From assembly GCF_028747985.1 (NCBI RefSeq), contig NZ_CP118108.1, positions 873,501-937,500 of the forward strand: a stretch of DNA of 64,000 nt. The letters are read 5' to 3'. The position numbers were made by a program, and so were the translations under genes. Source of the DNA: Paenibacillus urinalis (GTDB lineage: Bacteria > Bacillota > Bacilli > Paenibacillales > Paenibacillaceae). The notes under the pieces are model-generated. The model saw only the letters and a program-made list of their open reading frames with translations, was not told where the DNA came from and did no database searches. The number at the start of each line of letters is the position of its first letter. Position 1 is the first letter of the stretch. This document shows positions 51,863 through 60,565 of the stretch, piece by piece.

Positions 51863-53182
51863 ATGAATGAGGCGAACAGCGTAATTGAGAACAGCAACGA
51901 AGCGAAAGTAATTGAAGACTTTGAACGGGAGCCCGTACCGCAGCATCTGCGCAAGAAATGGCTGACCATGGCCTTCGTATGGATTGCCATCGGAATCGAC
52001 CTGTCTGCAATGTTTCTTGGTGCTGAGCTAGGGGCAGGAATGAATTTGTCCAGCTCACTGACTGCAACCTTTATTGGTTCCTTGATTCTTGGTCTTATCG
52101 GCGCGTTATGTGCTTATGTAGGAGCAAAAACAGGACTCTCAACAGCAATGATAAGCCGGTTTCTTTTTGGAAACAGGGGAGCTCGGATCATATCCGTAGC
52201 CTTGGGGATATCCTCACTCGGCTGGTTTGGTGTTCAGACCGGGTTCTTCGCCAGCAACATGCAGACTGCCTTTCGTGAACTGTGGGGAGTGGATCTGTCG
52301 CTTGGCCTATTATCCTTTATCGGCGGCATGCTGATGATGTCTACGGCGATCTGGGGTTACCGTGCGATTGAGAAGCTCAGCGTATGGTCTGTGCCGCTGC
52401 TGGTGATTTTTATATTTATTGCTTTGTATATGGCTTTTCATTTAAACGGAACAGCTGCCATCTGGGAGCCAATCAGCACACAGCCGATACCCATGGGCAC
52501 AGCGATCTCGCTCGTTATCGGTATTTTCATGCTGGGAACCGTGCTTTCACCGGATATTGCCCGCTGGGCAAGAACGCCGAAGCATGCCATTATGGCTGCA
52601 TTTGTCGGTTTTTTTGTAGGGAACAGCTTTATGACGATTATTGCTATCTTCCTCTCCAGAGTTATGGATTCGAGCGATCTAACAGGCATATTCCTTACGA
52701 TTGGTCTTGGACTTCCTGCCATCATTGTACTGACACTGGCACAGTGGACAACGAACACGAACAATCTGTATTCCGCTTCGCTTGGGTTCTCGGTCGTATT
52801 CTCCAAGGTGCCGAAATCAGTCATCACTATTGTGGCAGGTCTCGTTGCAACCTTGCTTGGGGTATTTGGAATATATGACAGCTTCCTCTCATTCCTGACC
52901 TTTATTACGATGCTGATTGCCCCGATCGGCGGTATTTACACAGCGGAGTATTTACTCGTGGACAGATCGAAGTTTACGTTTGAGGGTCTGGATAAGAACA
53001 AAAATTGGATAGTACGTTCACTCGTTGTATGGGCCGTATCCAGCTTATTCGCATACATGACAACGGCAGCGCCGGACGGGCTCGGTTTGTTCCAGCTTAC
53101 GCAGGTTCCTGCGCTAGACGGCTTTCTGTTCGCTTTTGTAGTGCAGTGGCTGGTTGCCAAGGTATTCAGCAAGAAAGGATGA
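51863..53182 (+). CDS. NCS1-family permease (cytosine/purine/hydantoin type)
   Basis: Membrane transporter of 439 residues with about twelve helices. The N-terminus (VPQHLRKKWLTMAFVWIAIGIDLSAMFLGAELGAGMNLSSSL) and helix 3 (AYVGAKTGLSTAMISRFLFGNRGA) are typical of the CodB-like branch of the nucleobase-cation symporter 1 family. This family carries cytosine, purines, allantoin or hydantoins. Its two downstream neighbours, a DUF917 protein and a hydantoinase-type protein, make a hydantoin-like or other N-heterocyclic substrate likely. AAGGGGG before the ATG. Confidence 0.9.
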   Translation: MNEANSVIENSNEAKVIEDFEREPVPQHLRKKWLTMAFVWIAIGIDLSAMFLGAELGAGMNLSSSLTATFIGSLILGLIGALCAYVGAKTGLSTAMISRFLFGNRGARIISVALGISSLGWFGVQTGFFASNMQTAFRELWGVDLSLGLLSFIGGMLMMSTAIWGYRAIEKLSVWSVPLLVIFIFIALYMAFHLNGTAAIWEPISTQPIPMGTAISLVIGIFMLGTVLSPDIARWARTPKHAIMAAFVGFFVGNSFMTIIAIFLSRVMDSSDLTGIFLTIGLGLPAIIVLTLAQWTTNTNNLYSASLGFSVVFSKVPKSVITIVAGLVATLLGVFGIYDSFLSFLTFITMLIAPIGGIYTAEYLLVDRSKFTFEGLDKNKNWIVRSLVVWAVSSLFAYMTTAAPDGLGLFQLTQVPALDGFLFAFVVQWLVAKVFSKKG

Positions 53183-53186
53183 CAAC

Positions 53187-54314
53187 ATGACAAGCATAAA
53201 CGAAATGAATCGACTAACAGAGCTTACAGAAGAAGCGATTGAATATATTGCGGTAGGTGCGGCGGTCCTCGGTACAGGGGGCGGTGGCGATCCGCATATC
53301 GGCAAACTGATGGCTATAGGAGCCATAAAGAAATATGGGCCGGTAAAAGTAATCTCTCCCGATGAGCTCGGGGACGACGATCTTGTAGTACCGTTCTCCA
53401 TGATAGGTGCACCAACGGTCATGAATGAGAAAATTCCGGCGCAGGAGCAGATGAGTAAGCCATTAGATCTGATCGAAAAAGAGCTCGGCAGAAAGATTTC
53501 CGCTATTATGCCGATTGAGGTTGGAGGAGGCAATTCACTTATTCCCGTCATTGCCGCAGCAGAGCGGGGCATCCCTGTGCTTGATGCGGATGCGATGGGG
53601 CGGGCTTTTCCTGAATCGCAAATGGTAACCTTCTATCTCGATGGCATGGACCCGAGTCCGATTACGATGGCGGATGAACGGGGAAATGCCGTGCTTATGC
53701 ATGCGATTGATGGTATATGGGAGGAACGAATGGCGCGTGCAGTAACGATTCAAATGGGCGGGTCTGCCTCCATCTGTGATTATCCAGCTACCGGTGCGCA
53801 GATGAAGAAAAGTGTCATTCCACATACGTTATCCCTCGCATACGAGATCGGTAAAACGTTGTTTGAATCGAAGGAGCAGAAGCAGCACCCTATTGAAGCG
53901 CTGCTTAAGCAGCTGAATGGATATGCCTTGTTCCATGGCAAGGCGTCGGATATCCGCCGCCGGATGGAGGGCGGCTTCACACGTGGTGAAGCGACCTTTG
54001 AAGGTACAGGCGAGCATAAAGGCCGGACAATGAAGCTGTTTTTCCAAAATGAGTTCCTGCTGGCGAAGGAGGGAGAGCGTTCTCTTGCGGTGACACCCGA
54101 TTTAATATCCCTATTGGATCAGGACACAGGCATGCCGATTACTACAGAGAACCTGAAATACGGTGCCCGGATTACAGCTGTCGGCTTCCCTTGTGATCCG
54201 AAGTGGCGAACACCGAAGGGGCTTGATACCGTTGGACCGAAGTATTTTGGCTATGACGTTCCTTTTGTGCCAATTGAAGAGCTGGCAGCGAAGAAAGGAG
54301 CGAATCAGGCATGA
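53187..54314 (+). CDS. DUF917 family protein (S-methyl-thiohydantoin desulfurase-like)
   Basis: Protein of 375 residues, recognised as DUF917 by VGAAVLGTGGGGDPHIGKLMA and the following VPFSMIGAPTVMNEKIP and PIEVGGGNSLIPVIAAAERGIPVLDADAMGRAFPE. This family is now linked to S-methyl-thiohydantoin desulfurases and is regularly found next to hydantoinase/oxoprolinase proteins, as here. Cytoplasmic. I chose the ATG at 53187 behind AAAGGATG, four bases after the permease stop; the frame is open further upstream, inside the permease gene. It overlaps the next gene by four bases. Confidence 0.87.
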   Translation: MTSINEMNRLTELTEEAIEYIAVGAAVLGTGGGGDPHIGKLMAIGAIKKYGPVKVISPDELGDDDLVVPFSMIGAPTVMNEKIPAQEQMSKPLDLIEKELGRKISAIMPIEVGGGNSLIPVIAAAERGIPVLDADAMGRAFPESQMVTFYLDGMDPSPITMADERGNAVLMHAIDGIWEERMARAVTIQMGGSASICDYPATGAQMKKSVIPHTLSLAYEIGKTLFESKEQKQHPIEALLKQLNGYALFHGKASDIRRRMEGGFTRGEATFEGTGEHKGRTMKLFFQNEFLLAKEGERSLAVTPDLISLLDQDTGMPITTENLKYGARITAVGFPCDPKWRTPKGLDTVGPKYFGYDVPFVPIEELAAKKGANQA

Positions 54315-55912
54315 CTGTGAATAGAGAATCCCAATTAAGCAGTATGGAATCATATCGCATCGGTATTGATGTAGGGGGTACGAATACAGATGCGGCACTA
54401 CTTGATTCCAAGCTGAATACGATTCATACGGTGAAGGTGCATACCACGAAGGATGTGAATGAGGGTATAGTTGAAGCCGTGCGTAAGCTGCTGGAAGAAA
54501 GCACGGTGAACCCTGCACTAATCAAGTTTGCCATGCTGGGAACGACCCATTGTACGAATGCAATCGTGGAAAGAAAAAATTTGGGCAAAGTGGGACTTAT
54601 TCGGATTGGAGCACCTGCGGCAACGACCATTCCTCCGCTGACAGGATGGGATCAAACACTTGCTTCCGTCATCGGCGATCATGCCTATATGGCCAAGGGG
54701 GGTTATGAATATGACGGACGCACCATCGTTGATATGGATGAAGAGGAAATTCGAAATTTATGTGAGCGAATGAAGGGTGAGGTAGCATCCGTTGCCGTTT
54801 GTGGTATCTTCTCTCCGGTGAATACTTCACAGGAGAGACGGGCTGCGGAGATTGTTCGAGAAGTGCTCGGTGAGGACATGGTAGTTACCCTCTCCCATGA
54901 AATTGGCAGCATCGGTCTCCTGGAACGGGAGAATGCCTCAATATTGAACGGCGCTCTTCTTGGCGTCATTTCGGGTGTAGTCCAGGGATTTGAAGCAGCG
55001 CTTGAGAGCTTCGGCATTCAAGCCGGCGTTTATATCTGTCAAAATGACGGGACTCTGATGCGCAGTGATTATGCGCTGCGTTATCCAATCTTGACAATTG
55101 CGTGCGGACCAACCAACTCGATTCGTGGAGCTGCACATCTATCCGGACTGAGTGACGCACTTGTCGTGGATATTGGGGGCACAACAACGGACATCGGTGT
55201 TCTTAGCCAGGGTTTTCCCCGGCAGTCCTCTGCTGCTGTAACGCTGGGTGGTGTAAGAACCAACTTCCGTATGCCGGATATTCTATCCATCGGCATAGGG
55301 GGCGGTACAATTATTCGTACGCAGGCTTCGAGTGATGGCGAGAGTAGGGGCGTTGTTACCGTAGGTCCTGACAGTGTCGGTTATGAGCTGACTAAACGAG
55401 GGACCATCTTTGGAGGGGATACGTTGACGGCGACGGATGTTGTGGTGAAGCTTGGTAGGACACATTGGGAAGGTGCTCAAATCGAGAGGATTGACGAGGA
55501 AATTTGTCTCCAAGCAGATGAAATCATAAAGACCGATATAGAAGATGCTATTGATCGGATGAAATCGAGCAGTGCGCCTGTCGATGTCATTCTGGTCGGC
55601 GGTGGAAGTATATTGGTGCCAGAGGAGCTTGAGGGTGTAGCCCGCATTATACGTCCAGCCTATTATGGTGCGGCTAATGCAATTGGTGCAGCACTAGGTG
55701 AAGTGAGCGGAGAAACCGAACGCATCTATTCACTCGAGGAACTGACCTATGATGAAGTAATGGAGGATGCCCGCAGCCATGCGGTAGAGCAGGCTGTTCG
55801 GGCAGGAGCGGACCGAGATACCGTCCAAATCGTCTTTACCGAGGATATTCCACTGGCGTACCTGCCAGGGAATGCACTGCTTGTTAAGGTGAAGGCAGCA
55901 GGAAGATTATAA
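54311..55912 (+). CDS. Hydantoinase/oxoprolinase family protein
   Basis: Protein of 533 residues. The ASKHA-type N-terminal domain (YRIGIDVGGTNTDAALLD, about 15-32) and GTTHCTNAIVERKNL (about 75-90) belong to the hydantoinase A/oxoprolinase family, and the second phosphate loop is DALVVDIGGTTTDIGVL. It should be an ATP-dependent ring-opening hydrolase for a hydantoin or oxoproline-like compound. It overlaps the DUF917 gene by four bases (ATGA). It is shorter than full oxoprolinase, as expected for the stand-alone A-type subunit; no HyuB partner is seen. Confidence 0.88.
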   Translation: MTVNRESQLSSMESYRIGIDVGGTNTDAALLDSKLNTIHTVKVHTTKDVNEGIVEAVRKLLEESTVNPALIKFAMLGTTHCTNAIVERKNLGKVGLIRIGAPAATTIPPLTGWDQTLASVIGDHAYMAKGGYEYDGRTIVDMDEEEIRNLCERMKGEVASVAVCGIFSPVNTSQERRAAEIVREVLGEDMVVTLSHEIGSIGLLERENASILNGALLGVISGVVQGFEAALESFGIQAGVYICQNDGTLMRSDYALRYPILTIACGPTNSIRGAAHLSGLSDALVVDIGGTTTDIGVLSQGFPRQSSAAVTLGGVRTNFRMPDILSIGIGGGTIIRTQASSDGESRGVVTVGPDSVGYELTKRGTIFGGDTLTATDVVVKLGRTHWEGAQIERIDEEICLQADEIIKTDIEDAIDRMKSSSAPVDVILVGGGSILVPEELEGVARIIRPAYYGAANAIGAALGEVSGETERIYSLEELTYDEVMEDARSHAVEQAVRAGADRDTVQIVFTEDIPLAYLPGNALLVKVKAAGRL

Positions 55913-55941
55913 GAGAATATCATTAGTAAAAGATCATTAAC

Positions 55942-55990
55942 AAAAGGCATCCTTCTCGGGTCTATGGACCTTGGAAGGATGCCTTTTTTG
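55942..55990. terminator. Bidirectional terminator
   Basis: AAAAGGCATCCTT pairs with AAGGATGCCTTTT; T-runs lie on both exits. It serves the hydantoinase operon and the convergent serine dehydratase operon. Confidence 0.88.
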
Positions 55991-56060
55991 CAAAGGAAAT
56001 TCATTTGGTTGTTGATTATCCACTTCATTATTCAAGAAACTAATACTTGAGCTGTGAGAA

Positions 56061-56942
56061 TTAAGATGGGTTATGCTGCAAATCTCTTGTTATCTTACGA
56101 CCTGTCGGGGTCTGAGCCAAGCCGCCGCCAGCCGTTTCCCGCAGCGATTCAGGCATGGCCGATCCTACTTCGAGCATGACCTGAACCACTTCGTCCGAAG
56201 GGATGACACTTCGAACCCCGGCCAGTGCCATGTCGGCTGCTCCGAGTGCCGTAATGGCGCCGAATCCGTTGCGAACGATACATGGGATCTCGACCAGGCC
56301 TGCCACTGGATCGCAGATCAGGCCAAGCGTATTTTTCAAGGCAAGTCCTACAGCATGAATGGCCTGAGCAGGTGATCCACCCTGAATATCGACGAGGGCA
56401 CCTGCCGCCATACCGATGGCGGATCCCACTTCCGCCTGGCAACCGCCTTCTGCTCCAGAGATAAAGGAGTTATTTGCGATCACATAACCAATGGCGCCGG
56501 AAGCGAACAGGCCATAAACCATCTGCTCATCTGTCCACCCGAACCTTTCCTGGCTGCTGATGAATACACCGGGAATAATGCCGCAGGAGCCGGCTGTCGG
56601 TGTCGCAATGATCCGTCCCATGGAAGCGTTGACCTCGGATACCGCGAGGGCATACGTCATTGACAAGCTGGCATGATCTCCGAGCATGGATTGTCCGTTG
56701 TCGCGATAGCTTCGCATCTTTCTTGCATCTCCGCCCGTTAGCCCGCTCTTAGAGGTCGTATCGGTATGCAGTCCCTGATGGACCGCTTTTTTCATAATTT
56801 CGTAGTATTCCTTCATTTGAGCAAATACGACATCCTGGTCCTCGCCTGATTCCAGACATTGTTCCTCCAGCATGAGTCTGCCAAGGGAGAGCTCTCTGGA
56901 TTCGGCGAGCTCTGCCAGTTGTTTTAATGTTCGAAAGTTCAT
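56061..56942 (-). CDS. sdaAA: L-serine dehydratase, alpha subunit
   Basis: Iron-sulfur L-serine dehydratase subunit (293 residues) that converts serine to pyruvate and ammonia together with the beta subunit. Cluster-ligand cysteines are visible in GGCQAEVG and in CDPVAGLVEIPC, and the signature ATPTAGSCGIIPG is intact. AGGAG lies before the ATG. It follows the beta subunit gene by 47 bases. It is the last gene of an operon MFS permease-amidohydrolase-beta-alpha. Confidence 0.96.
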   Translation of the reverse strand: MNFRTLKQLAELAESRELSLGRLMLEEQCLESGEDQDVVFAQMKEYYEIMKKAVHQGLHTDTTSKSGLTGGDARKMRSYRDNGQSMLGDHASLSMTYALAVSEVNASMGRIIATPTAGSCGIIPGVFISSQERFGWTDEQMVYGLFASGAIGYVIANNSFISGAEGGCQAEVGSAIGMAAGALVDIQGGSPAQAIHAVGLALKNTLGLICDPVAGLVEIPCIVRNGFGAITALGAADMALAGVRSVIPSDEVVQVMLEVGSAMPESLRETAGGGLAQTPTGRKITRDLQHNPS

Positions 56943-56989
56943 AAGCGTAAGACTCCTTTATACATGAGATACAGAAAAATAGGACTTGC

Positions 56990-57658
56990 TTACAAGATGA
57001 GAAGATTGACTTCCTGAATCTCAGGTAAAGCCTTTATTCGTTCAACCAAGGGTGAATTGATCTTACCGTCGCATTCCATGACCATCATGGCTTCACCGCG
57101 GCGGTTTTTTCGATCGACAGACATATGACCAATATTAATGCCGGCATCAACCAGCATTCTGGTAACTACGGCGATAACGCCTGGCTCGTCAATATGGCGA
57201 AGGATCAGTGTTGGATACAGCCCCGTCATCTTTAGGTGATAGCCGTTGATCCGAACAATTTCGATATTCCCGCCTCCGATCGAAGTGCCCACCAAGTTAA
57301 GCAGGCGGTCTCCCCCTTTATTTGTCAGGATAATCTCAGCTGTATTGGGATGAGGATAGAGTCCGGTTCCGGGGCCAATGGTAGTGTACATTCCAGCCGC
57401 TTCTGCATGAACAAAGGCATCAGGAAGTCTTGGATCATCCGTATTCATGTCAAGTAGTCCTCCAACGATAGCTGTATCCGTCCCGTGCCCGCGGTATGTT
57501 GCCGCAAACGAGCCGAACATCTTGATCTCAGCATGTGCCGGGCATTCTCCGAACAGTAGTCTTGCTGTACGTCCGATACGTGCCGCACCCGCAGTATGGG
57601 AGCTGGACGGTCCGACCATGGCCGGACCTATGATGGAAAAAACGTCTTTAAATCTCAA
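56990..57658 (-). CDS. sdaAB: L-serine dehydratase, beta subunit with ACT domain
   Basis: Partner subunit (222 residues): IIGPAMVGPSSSHTAGAARIGR at the N-terminus is the family hallmark, and an ACT domain (about 148-222, LILRHIDEPGVIAVVTRMLVDAGINIGHMSVDRK) ends it. I chose the TTG at 57658, ten bases after GAGGAG, because MRFKDVFSIIGP then aligns with MKYRSVFDIIGP of B. subtilis; a TTG three codons earlier is too close to the ribosome site. It lies five bases after the amidohydrolase stop. Confidence 0.95.
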   Translation of the reverse strand: MRFKDVFSIIGPAMVGPSSSHTAGAARIGRTARLLFGECPAHAEIKMFGSFAATYRGHGTDTAIVGGLLDMNTDDPRLPDAFVHAEAAGMYTTIGPGTGLYPHPNTAEIILTNKGGDRLLNLVGTSIGGGNIEIVRINGYHLKMTGLYPTLILRHIDEPGVIAVVTRMLVDAGINIGHMSVDRKNRRGEAMMVMECDGKINSPLVERIKALPEIQEVNLLIL

Positions 57659-57663
57659 TTCGA

Positions 57664-59106
57664 TCAAGCTCCTCGTTTTGGGGGCTGCACATCTTGTGGA
57701 ACAAGACAGTCGTACACTTCGCCGCCCAATCTTTCTTTAAATTCCTTATTTGCTTCGGCGACGATACTTGGATCAAGTATGGATTCAATCGCTGTTGCCG
57801 CCATCGCTTTAGCCGCGAGCAGCATTCCTTTGTGAGCATAAGTGCTCTTACCCTGCGCTACTGTCTGCCATGCATGAAGGGGGGTTCCGAACGCCATTGT
57901 TGTTGTTACACACTGTGCGGTCGGTACGTTCCAGCTGACATCAGCCACATCAGTTGACCCGCTCATAAACGTTTCTTTATCTTCAGAGAACGGTGCGATA
58001 AAGCCAGGGAGCGGCCGCTCGGTAAGCACACCTGCAAGCTGGGGACCAACCATAGCTTCTGCTTCCTGTTTATTTTGAAGGGGCAAAGTTTCATAAATAG
58101 CCTTGGCGTAGGCATATTCTTCCTCTTCATATTCAGGGACTCCCAATTGAGTCAAATTCTTATGCAGCACTTTTTCGAGCGTACTGTTCGGAATGAGGTT
58201 GGCACAGGCACCTTCATATTTAAATTCCATTTGTGTTTCGGTCATGAGGGAAGCCCCCTCAGCAATTTTGATCAGCCGTTCGAACAGGCTGCGTACTTGA
58301 TGTGTCTTAGGAGCACGGACCAGGTAAGTCACTTCGGCCTCTGCCTGTACCACATTCGGTGCAAACCCGCCTGAGTTTGTTATTGCGTAGTGCAATCTCG
58401 CCTGATCAATCATATGCTCGCGCATATAGTTCGCCCCGATGTTCATGAGCTCAACAGCATCTAATGCGCTTCGTCCTTGATGAGGGGCTGAAGCTGCATG
58501 GGCACTGATCCCCTTGAAAGTAAAAGTGCCATGAATAACAGCATTCGAGCTGCCATGCATAACCGCGTTCATGGAGTGGGGATGCCAGGAGAGTGCGGCA
58601 TCCACATCCTTGAAGTAACCTTCACGGGCAAGATAGGTTTTGCCATAGCCGCTTTCCTCGGCGGGACAGCCGTAGAAGCGGATCGTTCCGCTTGTACCGG
58701 GATGATCCTTAAGGTAATCTTTCACAGCGACAGCTGCTGCAAGTGCCCCGACGCCAAGCAGATTGTGCCCGCATCCATGACCATTTCCGCGAGCAGTGAC
58801 AGGACTATACGCAGCAGTCCCTGCCTTTTGGCTCAAATCAGCCAGTGCATCATATTCACCTAACAAGGCGATGACCGGGCTGCCTGTCCCATAGGAGGCG
58901 ATAAATCCGGTTTCAAGTCCAGCGACTTCTTTCTCCACAGAGAAATCTTCAGCTTCTAGAACATCGATGAGAAGCTTGGCTGATTGGAATTCATCGAATC
59001 TGGTTTCTGCAAAAGACCATACCTGGTCGCTTGCATTAGTGAACAGCTCACTTTTTCCTTCGATGGCGTCAGATACATACTTGCTTAAATCGATCGTTGT
59101 TGTCAT
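57664..59106 (-). CDS. M20-family amidohydrolase, AbgB-like
   Basis: Zinc amidohydrolase of 480 residues, of the AbgB branch (p-aminobenzoyl-glutamate hydrolase-like). Metal-binding residues are in GEYDAL, GNGHGCGHNLLG, PAEESGYGK and SWHPHSMNAV, and the lid dimerisation domain sits in the middle (KGISAHAASAPHQGRSALDAVEL). It should cleave the amide bond of an N-acyl amino acid or dipeptide in the cytoplasm. GAGAGG before the ATG. It lies between an MFS permease and the serine dehydratase genes, so a serine-containing amide is the obvious substrate guess. Confidence 0.92.
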   Translation of the reverse strand: MTTTIDLSKYVSDAIEGKSELFTNASDQVWSFAETRFDEFQSAKLLIDVLEAEDFSVEKEVAGLETGFIASYGTGSPVIALLGEYDALADLSQKAGTAAYSPVTARGNGHGCGHNLLGVGALAAAVAVKDYLKDHPGTSGTIRFYGCPAEESGYGKTYLAREGYFKDVDAALSWHPHSMNAVMHGSSNAVIHGTFTFKGISAHAASAPHQGRSALDAVELMNIGANYMREHMIDQARLHYAITNSGGFAPNVVQAEAEVTYLVRAPKTHQVRSLFERLIKIAEGASLMTETQMEFKYEGACANLIPNSTLEKVLHKNLTQLGVPEYEEEEYAYAKAIYETLPLQNKQEAEAMVGPQLAGVLTERPLPGFIAPFSEDKETFMSGSTDVADVSWNVPTAQCVTTTMAFGTPLHAWQTVAQGKSTYAHKGMLLAAKAMAATAIESILDPSIVAEANKEFKERLGGEVYDCLVPQDVQPPKRGA

Positions 59107-59179
59107 AGGAACACACCTCTCTATTGGCAGTAATTGATTATTGTAAGCTGGTTATTGAAGCATAACCGCATGATTCAAC

Positions 59180-60418
59180 TTACACAGTGGTGGGCTGAAT
59201 ATCGGTTGGTTTGATCTTGTCTGAACGGCGAGACAGCATAAGTGAAGCGGAGCAGATTACAGCAAATGCGATCAGCATCACGAAGGCTGCAGTATAAGAT
59301 CCGCCTGAAGCTTCAACCAGGAAGCCTATAAGCATTGGCGTAAGGAAGCCGGCAAGCTGAGCACCGGTATTGATGAATCCATTTGCAGTTGCTACAACCG
59401 TTTCCGGCATCGTTTTAAGGGACTTTGAAATAATGAGTGTTGAAATGAAACCAGCGAGTGCTGTAACGATAGTTTGATGGGTAATGAACATGGCGATACT
59501 GCCGGCAGTACTCATCAAGTACAGGAAAAGGGCCACGAAAATGCCGAATACGGAAGCAATAATCCGGTCTTTACCTGCGGGAATGCGGTCAAGTATATAG
59601 CCGCTGAGCAGCATGGTGAAAATGCTGATGACAGCCGGAATAGCAGAAAGTAGACCCATTTGCGTCATATCAAGCCCTCTGACATTGACCATATAAGTAG
59701 GCATCCAGGATTGCAGCCCCCAGTTCACGGCGTAAATGCTGAAGTAACCGATAAACAGGTTCCAGATCATAGGGGTTTTAAGAACAATCTTAAATGGCAC
59801 CTTTTCTTTAGGCGCAGGAACTGCCGCTGATTGCAGAGGCTGAGCCGGCTCTTTTAATAGGAAGAACATAAGGATTGTAACGAGAATTCCTACGGCACCG
59901 ATGATATAGAACAGGGTCCGCCAGCCGATTGTTTCAAGCGCCTGACTCGTAAGGATCGGAGTTACAACACCCATAATTGCACCGGAGGCGAGCATAATTG
60001 ACATTGCACTGCTTCTTTGATTTATCGGGAATGTAGTTGCAATGGCCTTTGATCCAGAGGGAAAAAAGCTGCCTTCTCCAATCCCGAACAGGAAACGGAC
60101 GAAGATGAGAGAGAACAGAGACCAGGCTGAGCCGGTCAAGATGGTGAAGATGGACCAGGCGAAGACTGAGACGAGAATGACTTTCCGATAGCCAAAACGG
60201 TCAGCGAGTGCCCCGCCCGGTATTTGCATAATAGCGTAGCCGAGGAAAAAACTGCTCAGAATGATTCCTTGGGCGGACGCGCTGAGACCCAGATCTTGTG
60301 TGATCCCTACAATGGCATAGTTCATCACAAACCGATCGAGATTGCCTAGACACCAGCCGAGAAATAAAAGAGTGAGAACAATGTACTTAAAGTTTTTGCT
60401 TTGTACGACCTTCGACAT
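59180..60418 (-). CDS. MFS transporter, anion:cation symporter type
   Basis: Permease of 412 residues with twelve predicted helices. The start (LTLLFLGWCLGNLDRFVMNYAIVGITQDLGLSASAQGIILSSFFLGYAIMQIPGGALADRFGYRKV) and RFLFGIGEGSFFPSGSKAIATTFP mark the anion:cation symporter branch, which carries hexuronates, glucarate, pantothenate-like acids and similar compounds. AAGGAAGG before the ATG. First gene of the operon, 73 bases before the amidohydrolase, and divergent from the PucR-type regulator. Confidence 0.93.
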   Translation of the reverse strand: MSKVVQSKNFKYIVLTLLFLGWCLGNLDRFVMNYAIVGITQDLGLSASAQGIILSSFFLGYAIMQIPGGALADRFGYRKVILVSVFAWSIFTILTGSAWSLFSLIFVRFLFGIGEGSFFPSGSKAIATTFPINQRSSAMSIMLASGAIMGVVTPILTSQALETIGWRTLFYIIGAVGILVTILMFFLLKEPAQPLQSAAVPAPKEKVPFKIVLKTPMIWNLFIGYFSIYAVNWGLQSWMPTYMVNVRGLDMTQMGLLSAIPAVISIFTMLLSGYILDRIPAGKDRIIASVFGIFVALFLYLMSTAGSIAMFITHQTIVTALAGFISTLIISKSLKTMPETVVATANGFINTGAQLAGFLTPMLIGFLVEASGGSYTAAFVMLIAFAVICSASLMLSRRSDKIKPTDIQPTTV

Positions 60419-60565
60419 TGTGTTACCTTCCTTCTCATCAATTGTTATATGTATGCGTTTGTTATATTAAAGTTACAGGAGGAAGGGGTTTTAATACAAT
60501 GTATATCTTTGTATAATTAGCTCTATTATTATGTGAAAACCTACATTGACATGGGGGCGGAGCTA

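Noticed and set aside
60478..60516. Five-codon leader frame behind AGGAGG before the PucR-type gene
   Set aside because: ATG at 60499 follows a ribosome-like sequence, but it lies upstream of the likely transcript start and is probably chance.
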